This document shows positions 43,116 to 53,810 of a stretch of DNA of 64,000 nt, one piece after another. The translations under genes were made by a program, and so were the position numbers. Location: the NCBI GenBank assembly GCA_017526525.1, contig JAFXRG010000002.1, positions 1 through 64,000 of the forward strand, given 5' to 3'. The notes beneath the pieces are model-generated. The model made no database searches. It was not told the origin of the DNA and worked only from the letters and a program-made list of their open reading frames with translations. Every line of letters starts with the position of its first letter. Positions within the stretch are counted from its first letter, which is position 1. The stretch comes from Clostridia bacterium. GTDB lineage: Bacteria; Bacillota; Clostridia; Christensenellales; Aristaeellaceae.

Positions 43116-44696
43116 ATGTTCGCAAAGAGGAACGGGAGAAGGTTTGTTGTGTGGATTACCGCGGTGCTGGCGGCGCTGGCGCTGACGGGCGGCGCGGCGG
43201 CGGATTCCGGATTCTCCGTTGCGCAGACGGAATACACCATTCAGCAGGGAGGCCGGCTGCGCATTGTCGGCATGTATACCCCCGAATATGAACAGGAAAG
43301 GATCTTCCATGCCATTTACGGATCCGACAACAAGCTGATCGGCGCCTGGTATGTGGAGGAAAACCAGCCGGTGCAGGGCTACAGGGCCCTCTGGCTTTCC
43401 ACCGCCGCGCTGCATGCCGGCAGCTACCAGGTGGTGATCTATCCGGCATATTTCGCCAACGGAAAATGGAACCGGAGCGAGAGCCGGGTCAAATGCAGCC
43501 TGACGGTGGTGGGTCACCAGACGGAAAGATGGGACCGGGAAGAGAACTATACCGTTCATTACAATTCCGAAGGGATCAAGGACATCGGGTTCACGGTGAT
43601 TGACGGAGACCTGTACTACTTCGATCCGGACGGTGCGCTGCAGACCAACGGATGGGCCTCCATTGACGGAAACGACTACTATTTCGACGAGGTCGGCAGG
43701 GCCCGGACCGGCGTGGCGCAGATCCAGGGTGATACATACTTTTTCGATGAGCAGGGGGTCATGCGCACCGGGCTGAGAGAGGCGGAGGGTTCCCTGTATT
43801 ACTTCGGCGCCGACGGAAAGAGCGTTCGGGGGCTGGTCATCCTGGACGGGAAATACTACTTCTTCGGCGAGGACGGCAGGGGAATCACCGGACGGGCCGA
43901 GGCAGACGGCAGGCGCCTGTATTTTGAAAACGGAACCGAGAAGCCGGATCCGTCCCTGGAGCAGACCTCCGCCTTCGTTCGCCGGTGCTACAGCCTGATT
44001 CTCGGCCGCGAGGCGGATGAGGGCGGATTGAACAACTGGGTGAACGAGCTGCTTTCCGGACACTCGAACGCCGCCACCATTATCAGCAATTTCCTGGGCA
44101 GCACGGAATTTACCGGCATGAACAAAACAAACGACGAGACGGTTGAAATTCTTTACAATACCATGCTGGACCGGCCGGCGGATCCGGCGGGAAAAGCCGG
44201 CTGGGTGGAGGTGCTGAACACCGGCAATGAAAGCAATGCGGTGATCAACGGCTTCTGCGGCAGCAACGAGTTCCTGAAGATCTGCGATGATTACGGCATT
44301 ACCGCGGGCTCGGTGGCTGTTTCCGGCGGGGAATCCGCCACCGGCATCGGCGGCTTTGTGGACCGGTGCTACCGGGAGGCCCTCGGCCGGGGCAGCGATG
44401 AGGGCGGCTTTAACCACTGGTGCGGCATCCTGACGAACCGCGAGCAGACGCCCATTCAGGTGGCCTGGGGTTTCGTTTTCTCCCCGGAGATGGACGCGGC
44501 GCGGAAAATCACCGAGGATCCGGACGCCCTGCTGGGATCCCTTTACCGGCTGTACCTGGGCCGGGAACCGGATCCGGACGGAAAGACCTACTGGAAGGAC
44601 CGGATTGCCGGCGGCATGACCCTGGAGGAACTGAACGACGGGTTTGCCTATTCCGCGGAGTTTTCCGGGATTGTGAACAGCTTCGGCCTGGAATAA
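43116..44696 (+). CDS. Surface protein with cell-wall-binding repeats and DUF4214 domains
   Basis: A 526-residue protein with a signal peptide (about 1-29). An N-terminal beta domain (30-130) precedes five to six cell-wall/choline-binding-type repeats (about 150-275; LYYFDPDGALQTNGWASIDG, DYYFDEVGRARTGVA, TYFFDEQGVMRTGL, LYYFGADGKSVRGL, YYFFGEDGRGITG). DUF4214 domains follow (about 288-525; FVRRCYSLILGREADEGGLNNWV and two more like it). The repeats would hold it on the cell surface; DUF4214 is associated with S-layer and glycosyl-related proteins. No enzyme domain is seen. The GGAGGGGGAAAGGATC leader precedes the ATG. Confidence 0.85.
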   Translation: MFAKRNGRRFVVWITAVLAALALTGGAAADSGFSVAQTEYTIQQGGRLRIVGMYTPEYEQERIFHAIYGSDNKLIGAWYVEENQPVQGYRALWLSTAALHAGSYQVVIYPAYFANGKWNRSESRVKCSLTVVGHQTERWDREENYTVHYNSEGIKDIGFTVIDGDLYYFDPDGALQTNGWASIDGNDYYFDEVGRARTGVAQIQGDTYFFDEQGVMRTGLREAEGSLYYFGADGKSVRGLVILDGKYYFFGEDGRGITGRAEADGRRLYFENGTEKPDPSLEQTSAFVRRCYSLILGREADEGGLNNWVNELLSGHSNAATIISNFLGSTEFTGMNKTNDETVEILYNTMLDRPADPAGKAGWVEVLNTGNESNAVINGFCGSNEFLKICDDYGITAGSVAVSGGESATGIGGFVDRCYREALGRGSDEGGFNHWCGILTNREQTPIQVAWGFVFSPEMDAARKITEDPDALLGSLYRLYLGREPDPDGKTYWKDRIAGGMTLEELNDGFAYSAEFSGIVNSFGLE

Positions 44697-44787
44697 AACC
44701 GACGCGGAACCGGCCTGAAAGCTTTCTTGTTTTTTGATGAACCCTATGGTAAGATGCAGAAAAATGAGCGGAGACAGGAGGAACAAT

Positions 44788-46812
44788 ATGCAGTTTCTGG
44801 CAGAAGGAAAGGCCCTGGTTGCGCGCAGGGGCGGAGAAACGCTGCGCATTGAAGGATGGGGCCGGGACAGCCTGCGGGTACGGGCCTGGATGTATGACGA
44901 AAGCAGCCGGAACGACTGGGCCCTGACGGAGAAGCCGGAAGAGACGGAATGCCGGATCCGGATCGGGGAAGAGGATCACTGGGTCGGAGACGGAACCATC
45001 GACCGGGTTCCCTGCGCTGAAATTGAGAACGGCAGGATCCGGGCCGTGGTGAACTTTGCCGGGGTTATCAGCTTTTTCCGGGACGGGAAACTGATCCTGC
45101 GGGAATATTACCGCAGCTACGGCGGAACGCTGAGCGAAGGCAGCCGCTGCCTGAAGATTGTCAACCGGGACTGGAAAGGCATTATCGGCGGCAGCGAATA
45201 TACCCTGACGGTGAAGTTTGATGCCAATGACGGAGAAAAGATTTACGGCATGGGGCAGTATCAGCAGCCCTGGCTGAACCTGAAGGGAAACGTGCTGGAA
45301 CTGGCCCAGCGGAACAGCCAGATTTCCGTTCCCTTTATGGTCAGCAGCCTTGGATACGGCCTGCTCTGGAACAATCCGGCGGTGGGCCATGCCGCCTTTG
45401 CCAACAACTATACGGAATGGCTGGCCAGGAGCACCAAACAGATGGATTACTGGATCACGGCGGCGGACGGCCCGAAGGAGATCCTGCGGAATTACACCGA
45501 CGTGACGGGACACGCGCCCATGTTCCCGGAAAACCTGATGGGCCTGTGGCAGTGCAAGCTGCGCTACAGAACCCAGGAGGAAGTGCTTTCCGTGGCCCGG
45601 CAGTACCAGAAGGAAGGCATCCGCATTGACCAGATTGTGATCGATTTCTTCCACTGGACGGTACAGGGCGACTGGAAGTTTGACAAAACCTACTGGCCGG
45701 ATCCCAAGGCCATGGTGGATGAGCTGCATTCCATGGGAATCCGGGTGATCGTTTCCGTCTGGCCCAGCGTGGACCGGAAGAGCGAAAACTTCGCTCCGAT
45801 GATGGAACGGGGACTGCTGATCCGCACCGAGCGCGGCGCCGCCCAGACCTACGACTACCAGGGCGACTGCGTTGAGATCGATCCCTTCAATCCGGAAACC
45901 CGGCAGTATATCTGGGAAGTATGCAAAAAGAATTATTACGACTTCGGCATCGACGGATTCTGGCTGGATAACAGCGAGCCGGATTACGGCGTATACGATT
46001 TTGAAAACTACCGTTACTGCGCCGGACCGGCCCTGACCTGCAGCAACATGTATCCGCAGATGTTCAGCCGGGCGTTCTTTGAGCCCATGACCGCGGACAA
46101 GGGCGAGGATACGGTGAACCTGCTGCGCTGCGGATGGGCCGGCAGCCAGAAGTACGGAAACGTCATCTGGAGCGGCGACGTTCCGAGCACGTTCCAGGCG
46201 CTGCGGGAACAGCTGCAGGCCGGCCTGAACATGGGCCTGGCGGGCATTCCGTGGTGGACGACGGACATTGGCGGATTCATGACGGACGACGTGGAGGATC
46301 CGAAATTCCGGCAGCTGCTGATCCGGTGGTATCAGTTCGCGGTGTATTCGGCGGTGCTGCGCATGCACGGAGACCGGGGCCCCTACAACATTCCTCCGCT
46401 GGATACCCGGGACTGGGGCGGCGGATACCTTCATACCGGCCAGCCGAACGAACTGTGGAGCTACGGAGAGGAAAACTACGCAATCATGCGCAAATACTAC
46501 GACGTCCGGATTGCTATGCACGACTACATCCGGAGCCTTTACCGGGAAGCACATGAAAACGGAAGCCCGCTGATCCGGACCATGTTCTATGAATTCCCGG
46601 AGGATGCGAAGTGCTGGGAACTCCAGGACCAGTACATGTTCGGAGGGAAGTACCTGGTGGCTCCGGTGCTGGAATGCGACTGCTGGGAGCGGGAGGTTTA
46701 CCTGCCGGCGGGGAGCTGGAAGAACGTGAACAACGGGGAAACGCTGGAAGGCGGAAAAACGGTGACCGTGAAGGCACCCATCGAAGAAATTCCCGTATTT
46801 GAAAGACTGTAA
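44788..46812 (+). CDS. GH31 family glycosidase (alpha-glucosidase/alpha-xylosidase type)
   Basis: A 674-residue cytoplasmic protein without signal peptide. An N-terminal beta-sandwich (1-230) precedes the GH31 barrel: IVIDFFHWTVQGDWKFD, VSVWPSVDR, the nucleophile D394 in FWLDNSEPDYG and acid/base Asp in WSGDVPSTF, then WWTTDIGGF and LRMHGDRGP. The pattern fits alpha-xylosidases and related alpha-glucosidases acting on oligosaccharides after uptake. A 19-codon upstream extension is rejected since GACAGGAGGAACAAT precedes the ATG at 44788. No sugar transporter neighbours it. Confidence 0.92.
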   Translation: MQFLAEGKALVARRGGETLRIEGWGRDSLRVRAWMYDESSRNDWALTEKPEETECRIRIGEEDHWVGDGTIDRVPCAEIENGRIRAVVNFAGVISFFRDGKLILREYYRSYGGTLSEGSRCLKIVNRDWKGIIGGSEYTLTVKFDANDGEKIYGMGQYQQPWLNLKGNVLELAQRNSQISVPFMVSSLGYGLLWNNPAVGHAAFANNYTEWLARSTKQMDYWITAADGPKEILRNYTDVTGHAPMFPENLMGLWQCKLRYRTQEEVLSVARQYQKEGIRIDQIVIDFFHWTVQGDWKFDKTYWPDPKAMVDELHSMGIRVIVSVWPSVDRKSENFAPMMERGLLIRTERGAAQTYDYQGDCVEIDPFNPETRQYIWEVCKKNYYDFGIDGFWLDNSEPDYGVYDFENYRYCAGPALTCSNMYPQMFSRAFFEPMTADKGEDTVNLLRCGWAGSQKYGNVIWSGDVPSTFQALREQLQAGLNMGLAGIPWWTTDIGGFMTDDVEDPKFRQLLIRWYQFAVYSAVLRMHGDRGPYNIPPLDTRDWGGGYLHTGQPNELWSYGEENYAIMRKYYDVRIAMHDYIRSLYREAHENGSPLIRTMFYEFPEDAKCWELQDQYMFGGKYLVAPVLECDCWEREVYLPAGSWKNVNNGETLEGGKTVTVKAPIEEIPVFERL

Positions 46813-46889
46813 CCTGACCTCCGGCGCCCGAAGGCCGGAAAAGAAGGAAAAAAATTCGAAAAACACCTGAAAACGTTGAAAAAAAAGGA

Positions 46890-46918
46890 TTGTCACGCGC
46901 CGGAAAGTATGTTATACT
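46890..46918 (+). promoter_or_regulatory. Promoter and long leader of the rimP-ribF operon
   Basis: TTGTCA (46890-46895), 17-bp spacer, TATACT (46913-46918). A leader of about 190 bases follows (to 47108), with a short hairpin GTGTGG/CCACAC at about 46925-46941 and no obvious gene or known riboswitch. Long leaders before rimP-nusA are common. Confidence 0.72.
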
Positions 46919-47108
46919 TTCCGGCGTGTGGTTTTCCACACAATTAAACGGCATTACGCCTTGAAAGAAGGGTTTAACGTAAAGAGTGGAAAAAGCCTGA
47001 AGGCTGTTGATTCGCGGGAAGGAAGGACGTCCGGATCCGCGGGAACAATGGCTGAGGAAGGGCTTGTTTTCCGCTCTTTTTGATTGCCCGGAAAGCGTTG
47101 GAAATCAG

Positions 47109-47633
47109 ATGGCGAAAGCTGAAGTGGCCGCGATTGAAAAACGGTGCGGAAAAATCGCGGAGGAAATGGGTTTTGAGCTGGTGGATGCAGCGGTGGAGAA
47201 GGAACCGGCGGGACGGTATCTCCGCTTCTATATCGACAAGCCGGACGGCATCACGCTGGACGACTGCGAAGCCTATCACAAAGCGGTGAGAAGCCTGGCG
47301 GACAGCATTGATTACGACTTTATGGAAGTCTCATCCCCGGGCATTGACCGGCCGCTGAAGAAGGACCGGGATTTTGAACGGAACCTGGGCAGCGAGATCG
47401 AAGTAAAGCTCTTTCGGCCCATGGACGGCATGAAACTGATGACCGGCATCCTGGCCGGACTGGAAGACGGGAACATTCTGCTGGAAACACCGGAGGGCAC
47501 GAAGCGGATTCCGCGGAAAGCCGCGGCTCTGGTAAAACCGGTAGTGGATATGGAAGGCATTGAAGAGGTTGACCTTTCCGGAAATGCTGAAAACGAGAAC
47601 ACAGAAAGCGGGGAAGCAAACAATGAAATCTGA
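47109..47633 (+). CDS. rimP: Ribosome maturation factor RimP
   Basis: A 174-residue protein. The N-terminal domain has MGFELVDAAVEKEPAGRYLRFYIDKPDGITLDDCE, the family signature VSSPGIDRPLKKDRDFER lies at about residues 77-95, and the C-terminal SH3-like domain has GILAGLEDGNILLE. RimP assists 30S assembly. The start is set at 47109 (MAKAEV) on family length, since the ribosome binding site is weak and the frame is open upstream. The end overlaps nusA by 11 bases. Confidence 0.92.
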   Translation: MAKAEVAAIEKRCGKIAEEMGFELVDAAVEKEPAGRYLRFYIDKPDGITLDDCEAYHKAVRSLADSIDYDFMEVSSPGIDRPLKKDRDFERNLGSEIEVKLFRPMDGMKLMTGILAGLEDGNILLETPEGTKRIPRKAAALVKPVVDMEGIEEVDLSGNAENENTESGEANNEI

Positions 47634-48810
47634 AGTGATTGAAGCCATCAAAATGCTGGCAAAGGAAAAGGAAATTCCGGAGGAATCCCTTTTCAACACC
47701 ATTGAGGAAGCGCTGAAGGCCGCGTATAAAAAGAACCTGCCGAAGGGTGAAATCGCCCCGAACAACCTGGATGTATCCGTAAACCGGGATACAGGCGCCA
47801 TTTCCGTTTATGCCAGGAAGCTGATTCTGGAGGACGAGGATATTGAAGATCCCACGAACCAGATCAACCTGAAGGACGCCCAGAAGATCAATCCCACCTA
47901 TCAGATGGGTGACATCGCCGAAGTGGACGTGACCCCGAACGGATTCCTGCGGGTGGCGGCACAGACCGCCAAGCAGGTGATCATCCAGCACATCCGGGAA
48001 GCGGAACGCGGAAAGATCTACGATGAATACGTTGAAAAGGAAAGCGAAATCCTCACAGGCATTGTGGAACGCATCGAGCCCAAGGCTGTGTATGTGGACC
48101 TGGGACGGACGGAAGGTGTGCTGGAACGGGATGAAATGATCCCCGGCGAAGTGCTGCACGACGACGACCACATCAAGGTCTATATCCTGGAAGTGCATAA
48201 GGAAAGCCAGCGGGCCGGATACACCCCGCAGGTTTATGTCAGCCGGATTCATCCCAACCTGGTCAAGCGCCTGTTTGAGATGGAGGTTCCGGAAATTGCC
48301 GGCGGTATCGTAACCATCAAGAATATTGCCAGGGAAGCGGGCAGCCGCACAAAGATCGCCGTGCACAGCGCGGACATGCTGATCGATCCCGTGGGCGCCT
48401 GCGTCGGACAGCGGGGCGGCCGCGTGGACCGGGTTGTGGCGGAACTGAAGGGTGAAAAGATCGATATCATCAAGTGGAGCAGCAACCCGGCGGAGTTTGT
48501 GGCCAATGCCCTGAACCCGGCCCACGTGCTGAGCGTTTACCAGGCCCGGGATGAAAAGGCATTCCGCGTGATTGTCCCGGATAACCAGCTGAGCCTGGCC
48601 ATCGGCAAGGAAGGCCAGAACGCACGGCTGGCGGCGAAGCTGACGGGCTGGAAGATCGACATCAAGAGCCAGAGCCAGGCCGCGGAAATGAGCGACATGG
48701 TGGACGAGAACGGCCAGATGACGGAATACGTCCAGGTGGAGGCTCCGGTGTATGAAAGCTTTACCATGGACTTTGACGAGACGATGGACGGAGACGACGA
48801 TACGATGTAA
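47623..48810 (+). CDS. nusA: Transcription factor NusA
   Basis: A 395-residue protein. The N-terminal domain (1-125) binds RNA polymerase and reads [20 protein letters not shown], the S1 domain follows ([22 protein letters not shown]) and two KH domains cover about 200-350 ([52 protein letters not shown]). The acidic C-terminal tail is short, as in Gram-positives, with no proteobacterial AR repeats. The ATG at 47623 overlaps the rimP end. Confidence 0.96.
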   Translation: MKSEVIEAIKMLAKEKEIPEESLFNTIEEALKAAYKKNLPKGEIAPNNLDVSVNRDTGAISVYARKLILEDEDIEDPTNQINLKDAQKINPTYQMGDIAEVDVTPNGFLRVAAQTAKQVIIQHIREAERGKIYDEYVEKESEILTGIVERIEPKAVYVDLGRTEGVLERDEMIPGEVLHDDDHIKVYILEVHKESQRAGYTPQVYVSRIHPNLVKRLFEMEVPEIAGGIVTIKNIAREAGSRTKIAVHSADMLIDPVGACVGQRGGRVDRVVAELKGEKIDIIKWSSNPAEFVANALNPAHVLSVYQARDEKAFRVIVPDNQLSLAIGKEGQNARLAAKLTGWKIDIKSQSQAAEMSDMVDENGQMTEYVQVEAPVYESFTMDFDETMDGDDDTM

Positions 48811-48875
48811 GCGGAAGAGGGACCGCCGGCGGAACGGCCGGAAGGATGCCTTTTCGCGAAACTGGAGTACGGAAG

Positions 48876-49160
48876 ATGAAGCCAAGAAAGATTCCGATGA
48901 GAATGTGTGTCGGATGCCGGGAAATGAAGGAAAAAAAGATGCTGATCCGGGTGGTTCGAAGCCCGGAAGGGGAAGTGTCTCTGGATCCTGTGGGGAAAAA
49001 GCCCGGAAGAGGCGCCTATGTATGCCGGAGTGCCGACTGCCTGAAGCGGGCGCTGAAACAGAAGCAGCTTGAACGGCAGCTGGATGTCACGCTGCCGCCG
49101 GAGACAGCGGAGGCGCTGACCGCGGAAATGACCGCGCTGGGAGAAACAGGCAATGGATGA
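48876..49160 (+). CDS. ylxR: YlxR (DUF448) family RNA-binding protein
   Basis: A 94-residue protein with the YlxR signature [20 protein letters not shown] and [17 protein letters not shown]. YlxR is a small nucleic-acid-binding protein in the nusA-infB operon, reported to affect RNase P or transcription in other Gram-positives. The start at 48876 has GGAG 8 bases upstream; the ATG at 48846 is too near its putative site. It overlaps ylxQ by 8 bases. Confidence 0.9.
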   Translation: MKPRKIPMRMCVGCREMKEKKMLIRVVRSPEGEVSLDPVGKKPGRGAYVCRSADCLKRALKQKQLERQLDVTLPPETAEALTAEMTALGETGNG

Positions 49161-49449
49161 ACGGCGGATCAAGGGACTGATGGGGCTGTGTGTCCGGGCC
49201 GGGCAAGCCGTGTTCGGAGAGGAAGCCTGCCGCAAAAGCATCTCTGCCGGACAGTGCGGTATCCTGCTGGCGGACGGCGGAATCAGCGATCATTCCAGAA
49301 AACGTTACGAGGATCTTTGCGCGTATACGGAAACGCGCATGGCCATCCTGCCGGCGGGACTGCTGGCGGATGCCACGGGGAGGCCCGGAGCGGCCATGGC
49401 TGTGAAGGAAGGCTCCTTTTCGGAACAGTTGATCAGCTGCCTGGATTAA
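49153..49449 (+). CDS. ylxQ: L7Ae-family protein YlxQ
   Basis: A 98-residue protein of the L7Ae/L30e family. It has [24 protein letters not shown], where the GxxxRAGxxxxG pattern is typical, and a C-terminal region with [16 protein letters not shown]. Such proteins bind K-turn RNA. It overlaps ylxR by 8 bases and precedes infB by 63 bases. Confidence 0.88.
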   Translation: MDERRIKGLMGLCVRAGQAVFGEEACRKSISAGQCGILLADGGISDHSRKRYEDLCAYTETRMAILPAGLLADATGRPGAAMAVKEGSFSEQLISCLD

Positions 49450-49512
49450 GCCGGACAGCAAACAAATATCACTTAGATTCATGCCGGATATGGCAGGGGG
49501 TACAAACGTCGA

Positions 49513-52440
49513 ATGGCAAAGGTGAACTTGAAGGAGACCACCAAGGGACTGGTGGAAGAAGCTTCCGGGATTCTGGAAAGGGCGACGGGGATCCGCAAAA
49601 ACGCGGATGCTCTGTTTGACATGCTGCGGCGCATGGATCAGGAATTCACGCGGCAGAAGGATGAGGAAGCACAGCGCAGAAGGCAGCAGGAGCAGCTGAA
49701 AGCGCAGTCAGCTCACACCAAAGCTTTTACCATGCTGGACGATGATGAAAAGCAGATGATGGAAGCGGCCATGCAGGCGGAGCAGAATGCGCTGAAGGCA
49801 GCGCCGGAAACCAAGCCGGAGCCTGCTGCGGAAAAAGCGGAAGCGAAGAAGCCCGCCGCGGAAGCGGCGCCGGAAACGCCAGCCGAAAAGCCCGCGGAGA
49901 AGCCTGCGGAAAAACCTGCCGAAAAGCTTGCCGAGAAGCCTGCGGAGAAACCGGCAGAGAAGCCTGCCGAGCCGGCAGCTCCGACAGCGCCTGCCGCGCA
50001 GGGAACGACCGGAACAGAACGGCCTTCCCGTCCGGAAACGCCGAAAAAACCGGCGATCGGTCAGATCATCAGCCGGCCGGGGGATGCTCCCCGGCAGGGT
50101 ACCCCCGGCGTGCCGCGTCCGGCGGGACAGGGACCTTACGGCCGTCCGGCCCCCGGACAGGGACCCTACGGCCGTCCGGCGGGACAGGGACCTTACGGAC
50201 GTCCGGCGCCCGGACAGCAGGGCGGATACGGCCGCCCCGCGGGCGGTGCAGGACAGCAGGGACCTTACGGCCGTCCGGCGGGACAGGGACCTTACGGCCG
50301 TCCGGCTCCCGGACAGCAGGGCGGATTCGGCCGTCCGGCAGGCGGAGCACCCCAGGGCGGATACGGCCGGCCTGCGGGCGGTGCTTCCCAGGGTGGATTC
50401 GGCCGGCCTGCGGGCGGAGCCTCCCAGGGCGGACCCCGGGGCGGAGCGGGAGCCCGCAGCCGCACCCCTGAACTGTCCGTACCCATGGAAAAAGAACGGG
50501 TATCCAATTATGACCCGAACAAGAAAAACTATATCCGGCAGCACGATCCGGAGCATGTGAGCCGCAACCGGAAACAGGCCAGCAAGAACAGCAACTTCAA
50601 CGGATATGACGATGAAGTGATCCGCGGCGGCAAACGGGCCCGGAGCAAGAAGCCCAGCGCGCAGCAGATGATGGCGCCGATCAAAATCGAAACCGCCTAT
50701 ATGGCCGGCGATACCATTACGGTCCGCGACCTGACCGAAAAGATCGGCAAGCCTGCCGGCGAAATCATCAAGAAACTGTTTATGTTGGGAAATATGGCCA
50801 CCATCAACAGTGAAATTGACTTCGATACGGCCCAGCTGGTTTGCTCCGACTTCGAAATCACCCTGGAGAAAAAACAGGAGCAGACCGCCGAGGCGGCCCT
50901 GGTGGCGGAAGACTTTGACGATGCCGAAGAGAACCTGGTGGCCCGACCGCCGGTTGTGACCATTATGGGTCACGTGGACCACGGCAAGACGAGCCTGCTG
51001 GACTATATCCGCAAGAGCCGCGTGACCGCGGGCGAAGCCGGTGGAATCACGCAGCATATCGGCGCCTATACGGTGAACGTGGACGGGCGGCAGATCACTT
51101 TCCTGGACACGCCCGGCCACGAGGCGTTCACAGCCATGCGCGCCAGGGGAACCCAGGCCACGGATATTGCCGTGCTGGTGGTGGCCGCGGACGACTCCGT
51201 TATGCCGCAGACGGTTGAGAGCATCAACCACGCCAAGGCAGCGGAGGTTCCGGTAATCGTTGCCATCAACAAAATTGACAAGCCAGATGCCAATCCGGAA
51301 AAGGTCAAGCAGGACCTGACCCAGTACGGACTGGTCTGCGAAGACTGGGGCGGCGAAACGATCTGCGTGCCGGTCAGCGCCAAAACCGGCGAGGGCGTGG
51401 ACGAACTGCTGGAGATGATCCTGCTGCAGGCGGATGTGCTGCAGCTGCAGGCGAACCCGAACCGGCTGGGACGCGGCGTCATTATAGAGGCAAAGCTGGA
51501 CAAAGCCCGGGGCCCGCTGGCCACCGTGCTTCTGCAGAACGGTACCCTGCATGTGGGCGACAACATCATTGCGGGCATGGCCTCCGGCCGTGTGCGTGCG
51601 CTGATCAACGACAAGGGAGAACGGGTGGAATCCGCCGGACCTTCCATGCCGGTGGAAATCATGGGCTTTGACGATGTGCCCAGCGCCGGAGACGAAATGA
51701 TCGCCGTGGGCGACGATCACCTGAGCCGCCAGGTCGCGGACGAGCGCCGCGAAAAACTGCGGGCCAGCCGGGAAGCCACCATGGCGAAGATGAGCATGGA
51801 AAACCTGTTTGCTTCCATCGAAGCGGGCAAGGTCACCACCCTGAACCTGATTATCAAGGCGGACGTGCAGGGCTCCGTGGAAGCTGTGAAACAGGCCATG
51901 GAGAAGCTCAGCAGCGACGAGGTCAAGATCCGCGTGCTGCACAGCGCGGCGGGCGCCATTACCAAGGACGATGTGAACCTGGCTTCCGCGTTCAATGCCA
52001 TTATTATCGGCTTCAATATCCGGCCCGATGCCTCGGCCCGGGAAGCAGCGGAAAAGGCCAAGGTGGACGTGCGCCTGTACACGGTAATCTACAAGGCCAT
52101 CGAGGATATGGAACTGGCTATGAAGGGCCTGCTGGAGCCGGAATACCGGGAGGTGCTCCTGGGCCACGCGGAAGTGCGCAATGTGTTCAAGATCACCGGC
52201 GCCGGAATTATTGCCGGCTGCTATGTGACGGACGGCAAGGTGCAGCGCAACGCGCTGGTGCGGCTGCTGCGGGATAACGTCGTGGTGCACGAAGGCAAGC
52301 TGAGCAGCCTGCGCCACCTGAAGGATGACGTGAAGGAAATGGCGGCCGGATACGAATGCGGCATGAGCCTGGAAGGCCATAACGACATTAAGGAAGGCGA
52401 TGTGGTCGAGTGCTACATCATGGAGGAGATTCCGCGCTAA
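49513..52440 (+). CDS. infB: Translation initiation factor IF-2
   Basis: A 975-residue IF-2. The N-terminal region is helical and then low-complexity, with a PAEK repeat (about 120-155) and a Gly/Arg/Pro-rich repeat region (about 200-315). The second N-domain begins near 395 ([22 protein letters not shown]). The G domain has GHVDHGKT (486-493), DTPGHEAF and NKID, then domains II to IV end with [25 protein letters not shown]-2 brings initiator tRNA to the ribosome. The stop is immediately followed by the rbfA start. Confidence 0.97.
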   Translation: MAKVNLKETTKGLVEEASGILERATGIRKNADALFDMLRRMDQEFTRQKDEEAQRRRQQEQLKAQSAHTKAFTMLDDDEKQMMEAAMQAEQNALKAAPETKPEPAAEKAEAKKPAAEAAPETPAEKPAEKPAEKPAEKLAEKPAEKPAEKPAEPAAPTAPAAQGTTGTERPSRPETPKKPAIGQIISRPGDAPRQGTPGVPRPAGQGPYGRPAPGQGPYGRPAGQGPYGRPAPGQQGGYGRPAGGAGQQGPYGRPAGQGPYGRPAPGQQGGFGRPAGGAPQGGYGRPAGGASQGGFGRPAGGASQGGPRGGAGARSRTPELSVPMEKERVSNYDPNKKNYIRQHDPEHVSRNRKQASKNSNFNGYDDEVIRGGKRARSKKPSAQQMMAPIKIETAYMAGDTITVRDLTEKIGKPAGEIIKKLFMLGNMATINSEIDFDTAQLVCSDFEITLEKKQEQTAEAALVAEDFDDAEENLVARPPVVTIMGHVDHGKTSLLDYIRKSRVTAGEAGGITQHIGAYTVNVDGRQITFLDTPGHEAFTAMRARGTQATDIAVLVVAADDSVMPQTVESINHAKAAEVPVIVAINKIDKPDANPEKVKQDLTQYGLVCEDWGGETICVPVSAKTGEGVDELLEMILLQADVLQLQANPNRLGRGVIIEAKLDKARGPLATVLLQNGTLHVGDNIIAGMASGRVRALINDKGERVESAGPSMPVEIMGFDDVPSAGDEMIAVGDDHLSRQVADERREKLRASREATMAKMSMENLFASIEAGKVTTLNLIIKADVQGSVEAVKQAMEKLSSDEVKIRVLHSAAGAITKDDVNLASAFNAIIIGFNIRPDASAREAAEKAKVDVRLYTVIYKAIEDMELAMKGLLEPEYREVLLGHAEVRNVFKITGAGIIAGCYVTDGKVQRNALVRLLRDNVVVHEGKLSSLRHLKDDVKEMAAGYECGMSLEGHNDIKEGDVVECYIMEEIPR
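50110..50445 (+). repeat. In-frame Gly/Arg/Pro repeat tract in infB
   Basis: Degenerate repeats of about 30-40 bases encode units such as [12 protein letters not shown] and [11 protein letters not shown] about ten times. They keep the reading frame and sit in the variable linker of IF-2. Confidence 0.88.
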
Positions 52441-52824
52441 ATGAGCAGTTATCAGAGAATTGACAGGATTTCGGAGGAAGTACGCCGGGAAGTGGATGCC
52501 ATCATCCGGGAAGAACTGGGGGATCCGCGGATCGGCGGCACCTTCTCCGTGACCCGGGCTGAAGTGACCGGAGACCTGCGCTACGCAAAGATTTACATCA
52601 GCGTTCTGGAGGATGACCGGCGGGAAGAACTGATGAACGCCCTGAAGAGCGCCAAGGGCTTCATCCGCCGGGCGCTGGGCAAACGGATGATTATCCGCTA
52701 CAGCCCGGAACTGATTTTTATCAGCGACAAGAACATTGAATACGGCGTTCATATTGCCAAAGTGCTGGCAGAAACGGTACGCCCGGAGGATAAGACCGAT
52801 GGAAACAACGAAGCGGAATCTTGA
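52441..52824 (+). CDS. rbfA: Ribosome-binding factor A
   Basis: A 127-residue protein starting directly after the infB stop codon. It matches RbfA: RIDRISEEVRREVDAIIREEL, DPRIGG, FSVTRAEVTGDLRYAKIYIS and RRALGKRMIIRYSPELIF. RbfA binds the 30S subunit during late maturation and cold adaptation. Its last 26 bases overlap the DHH phosphoesterase gene. Confidence 0.95.
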   Translation: MSSYQRIDRISEEVRREVDAIIREELGDPRIGGTFSVTRAEVTGDLRYAKIYISVLEDDRREELMNALKSAKGFIRRALGKRMIIRYSPELIFISDKNIEYGVHIAKVLAETVRPEDKTDGNNEAES

Positions 52825-53797
52825 GGCCGTTGCCGGACGGATCCGGGAAGCGCAGACCATTGCGGTGGTCAGCCATGTCAATCCGGATGGGGATACCCTG
52901 GGCAGCGCCACGGCGATGCGGCTGATCCTGACGTCCATTGGAAAGGAAGTTACCCTTTTCTGCGACGGAAAAATTCCGGACCAGATGAGCTTTCTTCCGG
53001 GAGCCACCCTGTTTCATGTGCCGGACGGCAGCGAAGGCCCCTTTGACCTGATGCTGGCGGTGGATGTCAGCGCTGAAAAAAGGCTGGGGAATTGCATCGA
53101 CCTGAAAGCGAAGAGCACCCATACGGCGCAGATTGACCATCATCCCACCAATCCCCTGTACATGGAAACCAACTGTGTGGACGGGGGTGCACCGGCCAAC
53201 TGCATCCTGATCCGGGAACTGATGAACCTGCTGCATGTACCGCTGACCCGGGAAACGGCCATCTGCCTGTATACCGGCATCAGCACGGATACGGGAAACT
53301 TTGCCTTTGCCAGCACGAACGCGGAAACGTTCCGGATGATGAGCGAGCTGATGGAGCAGGACCTGCCGCTGGCGGAGCTGAACCGGATCCTGTTCCGGGT
53401 CAAGAGCCGGGAGCAGATCCGGCTTCTGGGGAAAGCGCTGGAAAGCCTGCGGTTCCGGGGCGAAGGCAAGATTGCCGTGATGACCCTGACCCAGGCAGAT
53501 TTTGCCGCCTGCGGGGCGCTGAGCGAGCATGCGGATACAATTGTGAACTACGGCCTGGATACGGTGGGGACCGAGATGGCCCTGCTGGCCCGGGAAACCG
53601 ATAACGGACAGGTGAAGTTCAGCCTGCGGGCAAAGGAACCGGAACGGGTGGACGATGTCGCCGGGAAGTTCAACGGCGGGGGACATCCCCAGGCTTCCGG
53701 CATCACCATGACCGGCAGCCTTGCGGACTGCGTGGAAGCCGTTGTGAAAGCAATGGAAGAAAAAGCTGCCGGCAAACGGCAAACGACGGAAGGTTAA
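52799..53797 (+). CDS. nrnA: DHH family phosphoesterase (NrnA-like)
   Basis: A 332-residue protein. The DHH domain has VSHVNPDGDTLGSA, AVDVSAEKR and the DHH motif in QIDHHPTNP, then TGISTDTGNF. The C-terminal DHHA1 domain has KFNGGGHPQASG. These enzymes degrade nanoRNA and dephosphorylate pAp, and some act on cyclic dinucleotide products. The ATG at 52799 follows GGAGGATAAGACCG. The overlap with rbfA and the position before truB match the canonical operon. Confidence 0.93.
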   Translation: METTKRNLEAVAGRIREAQTIAVVSHVNPDGDTLGSATAMRLILTSIGKEVTLFCDGKIPDQMSFLPGATLFHVPDGSEGPFDLMLAVDVSAEKRLGNCIDLKAKSTHTAQIDHHPTNPLYMETNCVDGGAPANCILIRELMNLLHVPLTRETAICLYTGISTDTGNFAFASTNAETFRMMSELMEQDLPLAELNRILFRVKSREQIRLLGKALESLRFRGEGKIAVMTLTQADFAACGALSEHADTIVNYGLDTVGTEMALLARETDNGQVKFSLRAKEPERVDDVAGKFNGGGHPQASGITMTGSLADCVEAVVKAMEEKAAGKRQTTEG

Positions 53798-53810
53798 GAG
53801 CACCTGAAGC

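Noticed and set aside
50110..50445. CRISPR-like spaced repeats
   Set aside because: The units have no unique spacers and keep the infB reading frame, so they are a coding repeat.
49708..53007. Long minus-strand open frame of about 1099 codons opposite infB and rbfA
   Set aside because: It arises from GC-rich codon use; both plus-strand genes are certain.
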